From NCBI RefSeq assembly GCF_030272615.1, contig NC_081414.1, positions 233,416,733 to 233,480,732 of the forward strand: DNA of 64,000 bases. The letters run 5' to 3'. The notes below the pieces were generated by a model. It was not told where the DNA came from. It worked only from the letters and a program-made list of their open reading frames with translations, and did no database searches. The DNA is from Cryptomeria japonica. Lineage: Eukaryota; Streptophyta; Pinopsida; Cupressales; Cupressaceae. This document shows, in pieces, positions 35,601 through 46,192 of this stretch (its first letter is position 1; each line of letters begins with the position of its first letter). Position numbers and translations under genes: made by a program.

Positions 35601-36757
35601 TCATTGATTATATCAATGGAATTGAATTACATTCAACAAAGGTCATCTGGAAAGATTTCTTGCATATTATCACTGATGTTAATCAAAAGCAAATGTTACG
35701 AAACCTTTTGGATCAAATAATTGTATTTCTTTCAGATAAATTGAATAAATTTTTTAGGGCTCCTTCCAAACAAGGTGTATTCTCAGTTAAAAATGGATAT
35801 GCAGCTTTACAACATATGATGGATCAATAGGAGAACCAAAGAGATTTTAAATTCTGTTGGAATAACAAGGTCTTGCCTAAAGCAGGTTGTTTCTCTTGGT
35901 TGGCAATTCAAAACAAGATCTTAAATAGTGATAGACTAGTCAAGCTACAAATCTCACAACTATTTCTCTATGTTTTGTGCAATAAGGAAAGTGAAACAAT
36001 TGACCACTTGTTTGTTCAATGTCCATTTTCTCAACAACACTGGTTCTTCATTTTGAATAGATTGCAAATTTCATTTCCTCTGCGAAACACAGTTTGGGAT
36101 TTGTTTCAGTCTTGGCCTACTCTGTTTACCTCCTCTATCTTTTCTTGTTTTTGACACATCATTCCAGCATCAATCATTTGGTCCATCTGGTGGGAAAGAA
36201 ATAAAAGAGTCTTTAGGAAAGTGTCTTTGTCTATTGATAAAGTTTTGGAAGTCATTGAGAAATCAGTTTCAAACCTTGTTAATGTTCATGTTCAATCCCA
36301 TTTTAACATTTCTTCATTATTTTCGTCTTGGGATTCTTTCATTATCAGAAATTGGAAGCACATTTTATCACCATATAACTCCAGCTTGTCATCCTCTGAT
36401 AAATTGATTAAGGTTGATAGATCTAATATTTCATGGCAACCCCCTCATCGAGATTTTGTCAAAATTAACTTCGATGGTTCATCAAGAGGGAACCCAAGCG
36501 ACTCAGGGGCTAGAATTTGTATTAGGGATCATATGGGCAATTTAAAAACATTCAAATCTTCTGTATTGCCTCTAGGAACTAATAATATGGTAGAGGTGCA
36601 AGCGTTATTGGAAGGATTGATCCTCACAAAGAAATTGGGTTATCTAAAAGTTCATGTTGAAGGGGACTCCTCTCTTATTATTAATGCCTGTATACAGAGG
36701 AAAACATTAAATTGGAGGATTAACTATATTATTCCCTTGCCATCTTTGCATACATGA
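32621..36757 (+). pseudogene. LINE ORF2: endonuclease, reverse transcriptase, RNase H
   Basis: The ATG at 32621 lies 17 bp after the ORF1 stop. One frame runs to 36757 without a frameshift, broken by many nonsense codons. Endonuclease: VVDIIMLQETK, GGLIVLWNPK, FNVYAP, NIILGGDFNAIV, GFFTWTNRR, ERLDRFLIS and SNHFAI. RT (from about 33960): EKAPGLDGY, DFRPISLCNTIYKIISKA, AKLDMMKAYDRVNW, GVRQGDPLSPFLF, and TLFANDTLLYG, where the first Asp of the FADD active site is Asn. A Cys/His region (LCNKESETIDHLFVQCPFSQ) follows, then an RNase H with KINFDGSSRGNPSDSGARI and VHVEGDSSLIINA. L1-type plant LINEs with an added RNase H are a known group. This copy is inactive. Confidence 0.95.
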
Positions 36758-37320
36758 CTACATCCTTGGCATGTGCAAGATGTAATCCGATAACACCTTG
36801 TACATGGTTAAGCAAAGCTATCACATGCGAATTCTTGCAAGTAGGAATAGTTCATAATTATAACATAGGTGGATGGGCCGGCTATTAAACATCACTTCCT
36901 CCATCTCAAAGGAATTTTTACCTCGCAAGCTAAACTAGTTTGTGCATAACACAGGTTTTGAAGAGAGAAAACAAATAAAACACCATAATAGGGCTTGTCG
37001 GCTTCAACAAAAGGAAGACTGCAAATGGAATCTACTTGCACAACATGTCGCAGAGACCACACAGAGTATATGCCGCACAACTATAGAGTCTTCTTAGCAG
37101 TGGAAGAGTGAGAGAGACCCTTCACGGAGCACAACATAGATGTTTTTCTGGGATAAGTATTCCAAATTCAATCATACCAAATAAGGAGGAGCATTAAGCG
37201 GGTCATTGGTGAATAAATCCTATTTCCTTAGGCAAGATAGGCCATCTTCCCTTCACAGGTTATCTCTATTTTCTTGTCAAATGCATTTGATTTGCTCCAA
37301 TCCCTTTCAATGCTTGAGTT
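36758..37320 (+). other. LINE sequence after RNase H, no clear ORF
   Basis: Short open pieces occur in frame 1 (such as SKAITCEFLQVGIVHNYNIGG) but no domain is recognised. It may be the decayed end of RNase H or 3' leader. Confidence 0.4.
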
Positions 37321-37794
37321 AATTTCTGCCAAGTTGTCAAGCATGAATTTCTACTTGGTAACAAACTTTTATTTGTAGTCCAAAGATATGACTTATGGGA
37401 GGGTAACGCTCACATCGAGGGCATTTTCCCGTGGCATTTCCTCCTATCCAGATATGTCTTTGTGTCAATTTATGACAATATTAAACACACACTAGAGATG
37501 CAAAACTTTTGTTATATCCATAGTGCTTTGGATAGGCACCGTAGGGAAATAGGGCAGGAATTGGCTACTTTGATTAAGAAAAAGTCGAATGCCCTGTTAA
37601 TTCTGTTGAATGCCGAACCCCTCGAGGTGAATCCACCCCCACAATCGATAGTGCTAGATTTGAATGTTGTCTTAGGGCCTATGTTATCGTTGGGCTCCAA
37701 TGAAGTTGCAAGATTAGTTCAAATTCCACCTACAGTCGATAGGGGCATGGTGCAAGAACAACAAGATGAAAACGTCCAGCCGATGGATGAGTAG
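37321..37794 (+). pseudogene. Unrecognised coding-like ORF in the LINE 3' region
   Basis: A frame is open for 157 codons, from after the TGA at 37315-37317 to the TAG at 37792-37794, with no internal stop, whereas ORF2 just upstream has many. Text includes YDLWEGNAHIEGIFPWHF, SALDRHRREIGQELATLI and a Pro-rich turn NPPPQSIVLDLNVVLGPM. It is in a different register from ORF2, so it is either a third LINE ORF, a shifted C-terminal tail of ORF2, or a transduced host exon. No ATG is near the beginning; the first in-frame ATG is inside (LEMQNF). I do not recognise the family. Confidence 0.45.
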
Positions 37795-38203
37795 AGAAGA
37801 GGGTAAATTCTGTTACCTATTTTGATGGGCATAATTATGGACGTCTGATGGCTCTCCATTTTCAAAATTACTAAGGATGGCTAGGTTGCGAAATTATAAG
37901 CCTACATGCAGTATTAACTATCCCACGTTAATATTTTTGGAATGTAACGAGATCGAGTCAGTTATGTTGTCCTGCAGCCAATTGGAAAAAAATGGTATAT
38001 TTGATCTTGTAAAAATGTTATTACTATCATTTCACTAATTTAGTTTCATTAGGTTAGCGTTAGTTTTTTAGGGGATTTCGTTTGAAATTGAAGCTATAAC
38101 CGGAGGTTTTCTTTTTTCTGGTTCTTTCCTGCCGGTATGATTGTCGAACCAGATTTTGTATCCTATTATTATATTAATAAATATGTGGCTTGCCACCTTG
38201 CTT
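37795..38203 (+). other. LINE 3' untranslated region
   Basis: It is non-coding and T-rich, with an AATAAA-like signal (ATTAATAAATATG, near 38175) about 30 bp before the A tail. Confidence 0.7.
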
Positions 38204-38215
38204 AAAAAAAAAAAA
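38204..38215 (+). other. LINE poly(A) tail
   Basis: Twelve A residues directly precede the 3' copy of the target duplication; the last A is ambiguous between tail and duplication. Confidence 0.9.
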
Positions 38216-38229
38216 GATTGCGAGGATTA

Positions 38230-38436
38230 GATGTGATAGTCAGAGTACTATATGTTTCGCCAAGAATCCCATGTATAATGCTAAGAATTTTTATGTATAG
38301 TATCACTTTGTGTGAGAGATGGTTAAGTATGATATTGATAGATAAAGATGACACTTCGAATAATGTTGTAGATTCTCTTATGAAGCCAGTGGCCATGAAA
38401 AAAGTTCTCTTGGTGCAGGATGGCCATGGGCCTTGA
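38230..38436 (+). pseudogene. Copia-3 relic: end of RNase H
   Basis: Directly after the LINE target duplication, a frame-broken reading gives RCDSQSTICLAKN-type text, then a QYHFVRE-like block, DDTSNNVVDSLMKPV, and a WCRMAMGL ending. These match the Copia-1 RNase H end. It joins codon for codon to the relic that stops at 21526. Confidence 0.85.
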
Positions 38437-38506
38437 TCAATATATAATTGATTTGATTCTATGTATCTTTGGGATTTAATTTCAATGTATAATGAAAAGT
38501 GGGATA

Positions 38507-39302
38507 AGTTTAAGATAAGATGATATTAACCTTGCAATCCTAAGCCATTCATATATCTTCCCGTTCCTTGGAAAATACTCCCTAGGATGTTTGAGGAAAA
38601 TATTAAATAATAGTACTTTATGACTACTTAAAATTTCATTTTCAAGAGGTGAATAAGTAGATGTGATAAAGCTAAATTAAAATGAAAAAAATACTCTTTC
38701 CCACATCCATATTGAGACATAAATGGTCGTGCATAAGGAGACCAATTTTGGGAAGATAAATGTGTCAATTTGGAGATTTGAACAATCATTGGAAGTTATG
38801 TAGTTTCTAAGTATCTTTGGGTTTGACATCAAAAGAGGAGTCACTTGAAGAGTTTTATTATATTATTATGTCTCTTGGCTATTCATTCTCCAAGGCATGG
38901 GATTTTAGCAAGTGGTTTTGGATCCTTATTTTGAGAAAATAACAATGGTTTTTCTTCTCTCATTTGGCTATAAATTAGAGCCAAGGCATTGTTTTCATCA
39001 TAGTTTCTTTAAGTTTTTAAAGTAGTTCCAAGGTCATTTGGAGAAGTGAAGTGAAGTGTATTGTATAGTCTCTCTTTTGAAGATTAATAATATACTTTCC
39101 CTCGTTCTATAGTGGAGTTTTTTCCCTGAAAGAGTTTCTCTAGATAAATATGGTGTCTCTTTTGCTATTATTGATTTTGTATTATGTTGAATGGTGAAAT
39201 CACACGTTCAATTCAGATTTAGTTTTAGATTCGGTAAATTTTTCAGATTCGTAATTACATAAGAAAGAGTATTGGAAGCTTTCTTCACCTTGTTTCTCAA
39301 CA
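38507..39302 (+). repeat. Probable 3' LTR of Copia-3
   Basis: A purine tract AAAAGTGGGAT (near 38496-38506) follows the RNase H end, and the stretch ends TCTCAACA. It contains the TTTTTTCCCT and GTTTCTCTAGATAAA block seen in other copia LTRs of this window. No second copy exists here, so the boundaries are estimates. Confidence 0.45.
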
Positions 39303-39338
39303 CCCAACACCTCAAACTAAACTAATGTTAGAATTTTC

Positions 39339-42300
39339 TTGGGTCACACAAGATATTACAAGAGGTTTTTAGAAGGTTTTAGCAAGATTATAGAACCTTT
39401 GTTCACCTTACTCAAAAAAGATACAAAGTTTACTTGGATATAAGGTTGTTAGAAGTCTTTTGAAGCTATCAAGTAAGCCTTAACAATGTCTCTTGTGATA
39501 AGAGGACCAATTTGGGGAGATCCATTCCATATTCACACATATGCATCCAATTTAGTGATTGGACATGTCCTTGGAAAGAAAGGCAAATTTGGACAAACGC
39601 ATGCCATTCAAGAAAAATCTTACTCTTACTAAAAGGAATTATACCACAACCAAGAAGGAATTTATAGCATTTGTTTATGTAATCAAAAAATTTCAACACT
39701 GCATTATTGGTTACACTTTTTTATCCATATAGATCATGCAACTATCAGGTATCTTATGAACAGAGTTGTTGTAGGGGATGTATTATTAGATGGTTATTAT
39801 CATTGCAACAATTGGATATAACTATTATTGATAAGCTAGGTAAGGATAATATAGTTTTTGAATTTTTTCAAGGTTGATTTTGCAAGAAAAATATGAGCCA
39901 GTAGAAGACACATTTCTAGATAAGTAGTTGTTTGATGATCTTATAAATTATTTGGTAATGGGGAAATGTCCTTCTCACTTTAGCTCCAGATAGAAGAAGA
40001 GATTGATTTGTGAGAGAAAAAGATTTAAATAAATTAATGGTATGTTGTTTAAAATATTCCCTTACCAAGTTTTGAGAAGATGTGTGTAGGAAATTGAAGT
40101 ATATGACATCTTGAGAGCCTACCATGATGAGCCTTAAGGTGGTCACTAAGTTTTATAGTCCAAAAATCTCACAAGATTCTTGGTGTTGGATACTACTAAT
40201 CAAATATGTCAAAGGATATTGCTCAGCTAATAAGGTACTGTGACTAATGCCAATGAATGGGAAGGCCAACCCTTTCCATGTGAAGATGCCACTTCAGCCT
40301 CAAATATCTCTAGAACCATTCAAGAAGTGGGGGATAATTTTTTTGGACCAATTGACCCAACATCTAGAGGACATCTTCACATTTTAGTGTGCATAGATTA
40401 TGTTACCAAATAGGAAAAAGCCAAAGCATTATCAATTTCACATGAAGAAAAAGTAGCAGATTTCCTATATAAACAAATCCTCTAGAGGTTTGGAGTACCA
40501 CAACCTCTTATTTTAGATCAAGAGCCATAGTTCATGTTTATTAGATCGAGGAATTTCTTTAGCATTATTAGGTTACTCATAGAATATCTTCTCCCTACCA
40601 TCCTCAAGTAAATGGATAGGTTGAAGTTACAAATCAAGAATTGGAGAATGTTTTCACCAAGACATTTTCTACTAGAAGAATTGATTGGGAAAATAGATTA
40701 TTAGAGATAGTTTGAGCTTACAAAACCACTTGAAAAATTACTACTTGATTTTGATAACTCAATGATGAACCACTAGTACCAAACTGGTACTGAGAGGGGG
40801 GGGGTGAATCAGTACAAACACAAATATAGTCCAAAATCGGTTTGACAGTAAACACTCCGAATGACTGATAAACAGAGATACCGGTAAAACAGAGTGCAAC
40901 CGGTAACATCTAGTATAACTCAATCAGTCATGAACCGGTCACCCAATAAGCTTTTCTCTTAGCTCAATACCACATTGTCATAATATTCACATGCATGAAC
41001 TAGTAGACTTAACCATCAAATCTTCACAACAGTGAGTTCAATATGCTTTATAAACAGGCATAAAACATAGAACCTTCATGTGCATAACAGATAAAATAAA
41101 GCATCACAAGACAAAGACATTTCACATGACACACATATTTTTCACGTGGAAACCCAACTGGGAAAAACCACGGTGGGGATGAATACCCACAAGCTACTTT
41201 TTGAACTCTTTAGAAGTCCGCTCTGTTAGGAGCCTTGTTCGATTAAGAACATTACAATAGGTTTTGGTAGGAACTGATCCTGTTAAGGATCACCCGATTA
41301 AGGGATATCCGGTTAAGGGTTAAACCCGGTAGGGTCACCTTGTTAGAGGATTTTAAGAACTCAATAGCTGAAAGGATCTCCTAAGCTTCTCTAGCTTCTC
41401 AGAACTCATTAGCTTCGAGTTACCTGGTTAAGGGATTTGAAACAAGCCGATTAAGACCACCCGATTTAAGGGATTTTGAATCAAGCCAGTTAAGGCTACC
41501 CTGTTAGGGGATTTTATAGCTGTTGAGGTGGTTAGAAATCAATAGGTATTACAATGATCTATTAACAACGCTTAATGCTAATGTAGATCCGTTTAGGCTC
41601 CTCTTTTCCTTCTGCACATTCTCTTTGCAGGTATCTCTTCTCTCCTACAATCTAGCAAGAATCTCGTATCACTTTCCTTGGATACACACTCACAACTTTT
41701 GCCAACAACCTTAGATAGAAACCCAACATCGACCTTATAGGAAACATACAGGTTGATAGCAAAAACCTTAAACCCTAAACCTATTAGGTTAAGCAATTCA
41801 AACGGTTTGATCCTGACCATTAAATCATATTGTATTAAATGCAACAATCTTGAATCGATCTCAAGACATTCTCCATCATCCATTATCCACCATTTTCATG
41901 GCGGCTGATAACCCATCACGCATTATCACCGTTTGACAAACTTCGCACTTTCCTGAGGTGGATAGGGATAGTCTTCTTCATGCAAGATCCTTCATGTGCA
42001 TAGAGCTTACGTGGCAACACGATCTGTCCTCCATCATACTGCTAACTCATCACATGAAGATTACCGATTGAGTCACTTGAGTTGCTCCAATTGGAAACCC
42101 TGAAGTGGAAGCTACCTACAACCCGATAACCATACAGTGCTTCCATGTGCTAGTTCACATAACTACATGCCAGTTCACCTTGAACAAATGTGCCGCATCA
42201 CTTGGCATAGAAACTAGTTCATACATATGCCAGTTCCTCTCTCTTCACCTATCACATGTGCCGGTTCTTACCATGTCTCATATTGACATCAATGACAACA

Positions 42301-42887
42301 TACAATATCATTATGTCTTCATGCTAGCTTACATAAGGCTCATGCTGGTTCACATAATGCCAACAGATTTACCCCTTATGAGTTAGTCTATGGTAAGGCA
42401 TAAATTTTTCTAATTGACTTTGAGTTATAAACACTCCAAAGTACTTTGGAAGTAGGAATAGGCCTATTTGAAGCTAGAAAATCCTTAATCATATAGTTAA
42501 ATCAGTTGGATGATATGTATTTAAAGAATTTGCATAATATAGAATTAATTCAAAATCAAAGGAAGGAGTGGCTTGATAAGCACATTATTAACAAACAATT
42601 CACTATAGGTGTTTGGGCCTTGCATTTTGATTCTATATTGCATGAGTTCAAGGAAAAATTACACATAAGGTGGCTTGGCCCCTATCAAATCAATCAATTT
42701 TTTGACAATGGTGTTGTTTAGTCTATGCCTATCGATGGAGAGAAGGAAAATGTTGGTCAATGGACACCGTCTCAGATTATATCATAAGCCAACATCTAGG
42801 GAATAATTTTTAGCAGAACTACAATTTCAGGTTGAGTATTTCATCATAGAAGATTTCTCTTCTATCAGTGAAACTCCTACTCCTTAA
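39339..42887 (+). pseudogene. Truncated Ty3/gypsy pol relic, split by a solo LTR
   Basis: It begins at the RT thumb (GHTRYYKRFLEGFSKIIEPL, LLKKDTKFTW). Next is a gypsy RNase H (TKKEFIAFVYVIKKF-like, then IDHATIRYLMNRVVV), the H2C2 zone (LRAYHDEP) and integrase (DNFFGPIDPTSRGH, LILDQEP, SPYHPQ VNG in degraded form). At 40751 a solo LTR interrupts a KTT-rich motif. The frame resumes at 42366 with FTPYELVYGKA and continues through LHNIELIQNQRKEWLDKHI, KLHIRWLGPYQI, and LVNGHRLRLYHKPTSRE to the stop at 42885-42887. Many stops and register changes are present. The region left of 39339 is missing, so the element is 5'-truncated. I considered a caulimovirid relic, but the integrase argues for gypsy. 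Confidence 0.88.
40752..42365 (-). mobile_element. Solo LTR, copia type
   Basis: The target duplication GATTT is exact (40747-40751, 42366-42370) and the gypsy integrase codons join across it. On the minus strand it starts TGTTGGC and ends TATCA. It contains a C-run (G-run on plus at 40795-40804) preceded by a GATTCA-type text and the GTGGTTTTTCCC block near 41170, both as in Copia-2 and NA1. There is no internal region, so it likely formed by LTR-LTR recombination. Confidence 0.9.
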
Positions 42888-44094
42888 ATACATTTTAGAT
42901 GAGCACCAATAAATAAGATAGGTTGAAAAAAAGAAATGGAAGACTATCTTCCAAAAAAAAGGGTTTGATTGAAGACCAATAATGGTAGTAAATCCATGGG
43001 GTGGATTTTAAAACTAGCAAATGGTAGTTTTTACCCAAAGAGAAGGTTGAAAATAAAAATGGAAGTCTCTCTTTATCAAACTTCTCTTTGGTTTTGACAA
43101 CTCTAGATATCAACTCATGATTGAATAAGCTCTTGACGACCCCCAATTGGTGTTTGTACAAAATTTCTCTCTTGACAGCTCCTGGCAACTCTATATGTTC
43201 TCTTGATAGTTGTAAGATTCATGCAAATCCAAATTTCTAGTTTGAAAAATTGTTCCTAATGGCTTAGTCATAGGGGAAACTACAATTAACTCTTGGTTTC
43301 CCATTGTAGAAGATTGTCATGATGAGTTGAAGACTCAATGGACTTCAAACAACTCCAAACTTGAGTTTCTCTTGATTTGTTTTACTCTTCGACAAGTTCT
43401 AGACAAAATTATCACATTTAAGTGTTTATATAAAAGTATTATTTTTGAAAATTTATATCTTCTATTATTTTGGTATAGGACAAAAGGGAGTTTAGTCATT
43501 AAGTCTTGTTCTATGTGTCATAGAAAAAATTTAAAATAACATCATGAAAATTGAACAAGTAGTGGGATAGGACAGTGAAATTACATGAGGTACACTTGCC
43601 AATGAGATGAGTTGTCTAATTAATCCCCAGAATGTACTTAAAGATCAATAATCATTACCACCAAAAAATTGTTAGTACAAAATATGGACTTAAATTGCAC
43701 AAATTGTTTCCTCTCGATACTTTTTCAAGCACTGCAATAATAACAAGGTTTGATGACAATACTCAAGATGCTTGAAAAGACAAAGTACTCATTTCATAGG
43801 GATTAAAATTAATGAAAGGGCATCCAAAATCCAAGCACCAATCGCTCCAACCATAAATCATTTACAAATTGTAATGATGAAAGGTACTATGAAATTTATA
43901 AGTACATGTGAAAATTTTATAAACTTTGTTCTCTCTCTCTATATATATTTAATCTGTCATCCTCAAAATATTTATATTCAGCAAAGCAAATCTTTCTTTA
44001 AAGCAACATGTGCAAGCATTCATTTAGGTGGAATTTCTGGTTGCAGTCCAAAATCGATATGGTGTACAAAAGAAAATCAGAGCTAGAAAATTTG
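42888..44094. other. Non-coding stretch, probably 3' end of the gypsy relic
   Basis: No coding domain was seen. It includes purine-rich tracts (near 42940-42962) that could be the gypsy polypurine region, and a short CTCTCTCTCTATATATAT simple repeat near 43931. No LTR pair could be matched. Confidence 0.4.
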
Positions 44095-45118
44095 GTTAGA
44101 TGTTGAGTCTTCATGAGTACTGGATTAAGTGGGATGAATCAAATTTCTACCCTGAAGGATATTAAGTACATATGGTAGAGGAATTTGTTCAAAATATATT
44201 AATGTCACTACTATAAGAGAAAAAGAGGTTGTGGGAACAAGGAAATACAACTATGAGGAGCTAATTAATTAATTTCATCAAGAACCAAGGCCTCAACCCA
44301 CTCTTTTGTGTCACAAAGAAAGAGTAAAAGGAGTGGATAGGGATAGCTTGCAAGAACCTTGGTCTACGATCATTATGTGGTTGATGAAGTTCTTTACTTC
44401 TGATGGAAAATATGGTACAATTATAGACCAAGGGTCACGTCGGCCATGGAAATACTAGGCCAAAGGTAAGGATGAATATTCCATCATTTCTTTTTGCTTC
44501 TATTAGCAATATGGTAGTAAAATTGAGGGAGAAGGTTGGCCAAATAACCCACCATAGAATGAATCACCTAATTACTAAACACCATTTCCTTTAGAAAGAA
44601 AATGGTGAAGAAAAGTGGACGTAGTTCCTATTGATGAAGGGTACTACAAAACACAAGAGGCTTAAAGAGAAAAAGGAGGTTCACAAGGTGAAAAGTGCAA
44701 AATTGAAAAAAAGTGAGTCATCCTACCCTGTTGAAAAGAAACCAAATCCTGAGCCTCCAAATAGACAAATAATTGAGGGGCCTCCAATTAGTCGAGTCAA
44801 TGAAGAGGAGGAAGAAACCCCTACTATCCCTACTCAAACTTCCCCTCTTAGATCATAAAAGGTACCCATTTCAATCTTTGATGTAGTCACTATGGCCAAA
44901 GGCCTCGCCCAAGAAATAGAAGATACCACCTTTCCAATTACAAAAGAAGGTCGAGGAAGGAAAAAAAAGAAAAAGTGGTGGAATGTACATAAATTTTGGG
45001 AAGTATTCCCTCTAAAGAGCCTTCCTCGCTTCTTCTAGTACCTCCTCCACTTTCTTCTCTATCACATTCAACCCCTTCTCCACCTCCGTCGCCTAAGGTT
45101 TTCATAAGAATGGAGAGA
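44095..45118 (+). pseudogene. Unrecognised coding-like ORF, left part (interrupted by element X)
   Basis: One frame can be followed for about 900 bp with stops but no register change: LHEYWIKWDESNFYPEGY, then SNMVVKLREKVGQITHHRMN, a Lys-rich segment (KEKKEVHKVKSAKLKKSES), a Pro/Glu region (EEEEETPTIPTQTSP), and GRGRKKKKKWWNVHKFW. Near 45015-45118 another register is Pro/Ser-rich (VPPPLSSLSHSTPSPPPSP). The composition resembles accessory or gag-like ORFs of plant LTR elements. I could not assign a family. It is cut at 45118 by element X and appears to continue at 61923. Confidence 0.4.
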
Positions 45119-46179
45119 TGTTAGTATTAAGGTGTCATCTACCTTGTAAATCCTATGAAATGATTCCAAAATCCTTGGAAAGTGTCCTAAGGCACTTAGG
45201 ATGTATTGGAAAAATAATTTATAATATTTAATTCTCATCATTGTTTGTAATACATTCATAAGAGGTGATGGGTTTCACTAGCAACCGTAAAAGTGGGTTG
45301 TCAACATAATTATTTAATATTATTTTATCCACTTATGGGAATCTAGAATAAGATATTTAATGTCTTAGGAAATGGACAAAAGAGTGACCTTTGGGCTTCT
45401 CCAAGTGGGAGCATGGAAGAGGCAACATGTGTCTCTTGGTATCCTATCATTTATTGCATTTAATGCAATGTTTATCTTGCAAGAATGGGTGCCTAAGTTG
45501 GAGAGAAAGTATTGAATCCAAAATAGGTGCATTTTCAAGTTTTTTGAAAGAATTCCAAGGGCTGTAGTCATGAGGAATGAAGAGGATTCTTTTTACATAT
45601 TTATTCATGGTTTTGGAGCTTTTGTCATTCTATAAATTTAGCCTTTTGAATGTAGAATTATGTGTAACAGTTGAATGTAGATTTATTTGTACGAAGGAAG
45701 GATAGGTTGGAGGAATAAGAATGTTGTTCACATGTACATAGGTGCTACTATGATAGAGGCAAAGAGGAGAATGCAATTAATTTCATTGCAAGCACATTTA
45801 TTAGTGATAATGTAAGCTTGTCTTCTCTTCGTGGTGAAGTTTTTTCCCGCAAGGGTTTCTCCATGTAAATCTTGTGTTATGTGATTGTTTTGTGTTTTTT
45901 ATTTATGCCTTATTGCTGCTATATTATGATGATGTTAATCATTATTTATTGATTTTATAATTTCACATATGATAGGTTGATTAAGCATGACAAATAGGTT
46001 GATTTTTGGCATCACAAACAAGAAGGATCTAATCTTGTTTTTCACATTAAGGTAACTTGATTTTCAGATTTGCATGAGTTTCAGATTTTCATGTTGTATC
46101 TATCCAATCCTTTGATTAGTTTATTGGTTAGAGATTTATCTTCACAATCTTTTTCATTGAATGCATTTATTTTCCAACA
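45119..46179 (+). repeat. 5' LTR of element X
   Basis: Its 1061 bp match 60847-61922 over the whole length, for example around CCTTGGAAAGTGTCCTAAGG. It carries TTTTTTCCCGCAAGGGTTTC near 45839. Confidence 0.88.
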
Positions 46180-46181
46180 TT

Positions 46182-46192
46182 TGGTATCAGAG
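46182..46192 (+). promoter_or_regulatory. Primer binding site of element X
   Basis: TGGTATCAGAG lies two bases after the LTR. Confidence 0.85.

Larger units (their letters stand above)
21527..38214 (+). mobile_element. Near full-length LINE (L1-type) with RNase H, split by a chromovirus
   Basis: The 15-bp direct repeat AGATTGCGAGGATTA (21512-21526 and 38215-38229) flanks it, and a 12-A tail ends it, both hallmarks of target-primed reverse transcription. Without the 7.9-kb insert and its 5-bp duplication the LINE is about 8.8 kb. It has a 5' region, ORF1 with a DUF4283-like block, ORF2 with endonuclease, RT and RNase H, and a long 3' region. The insertion falls within the RNase H of Copia-3, whose codons join directly across it, so the LINE came after Copia-3. 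Confidence 0.93.

Noticed and set aside
40795-40804. Quadruplex or origin-like G-run
   Set aside because: It is the complement of the C-run found near the end of several copia LTRs; a single run gives no quadruplex.
39339-42887. Endogenous pararetrovirus (caulimovirid)
   Set aside because: An integrase with gypsy-type C-terminal text (WLGPYQI, NGHRLRLYHKPTSRE) is present; caulimovirids lack integrase.
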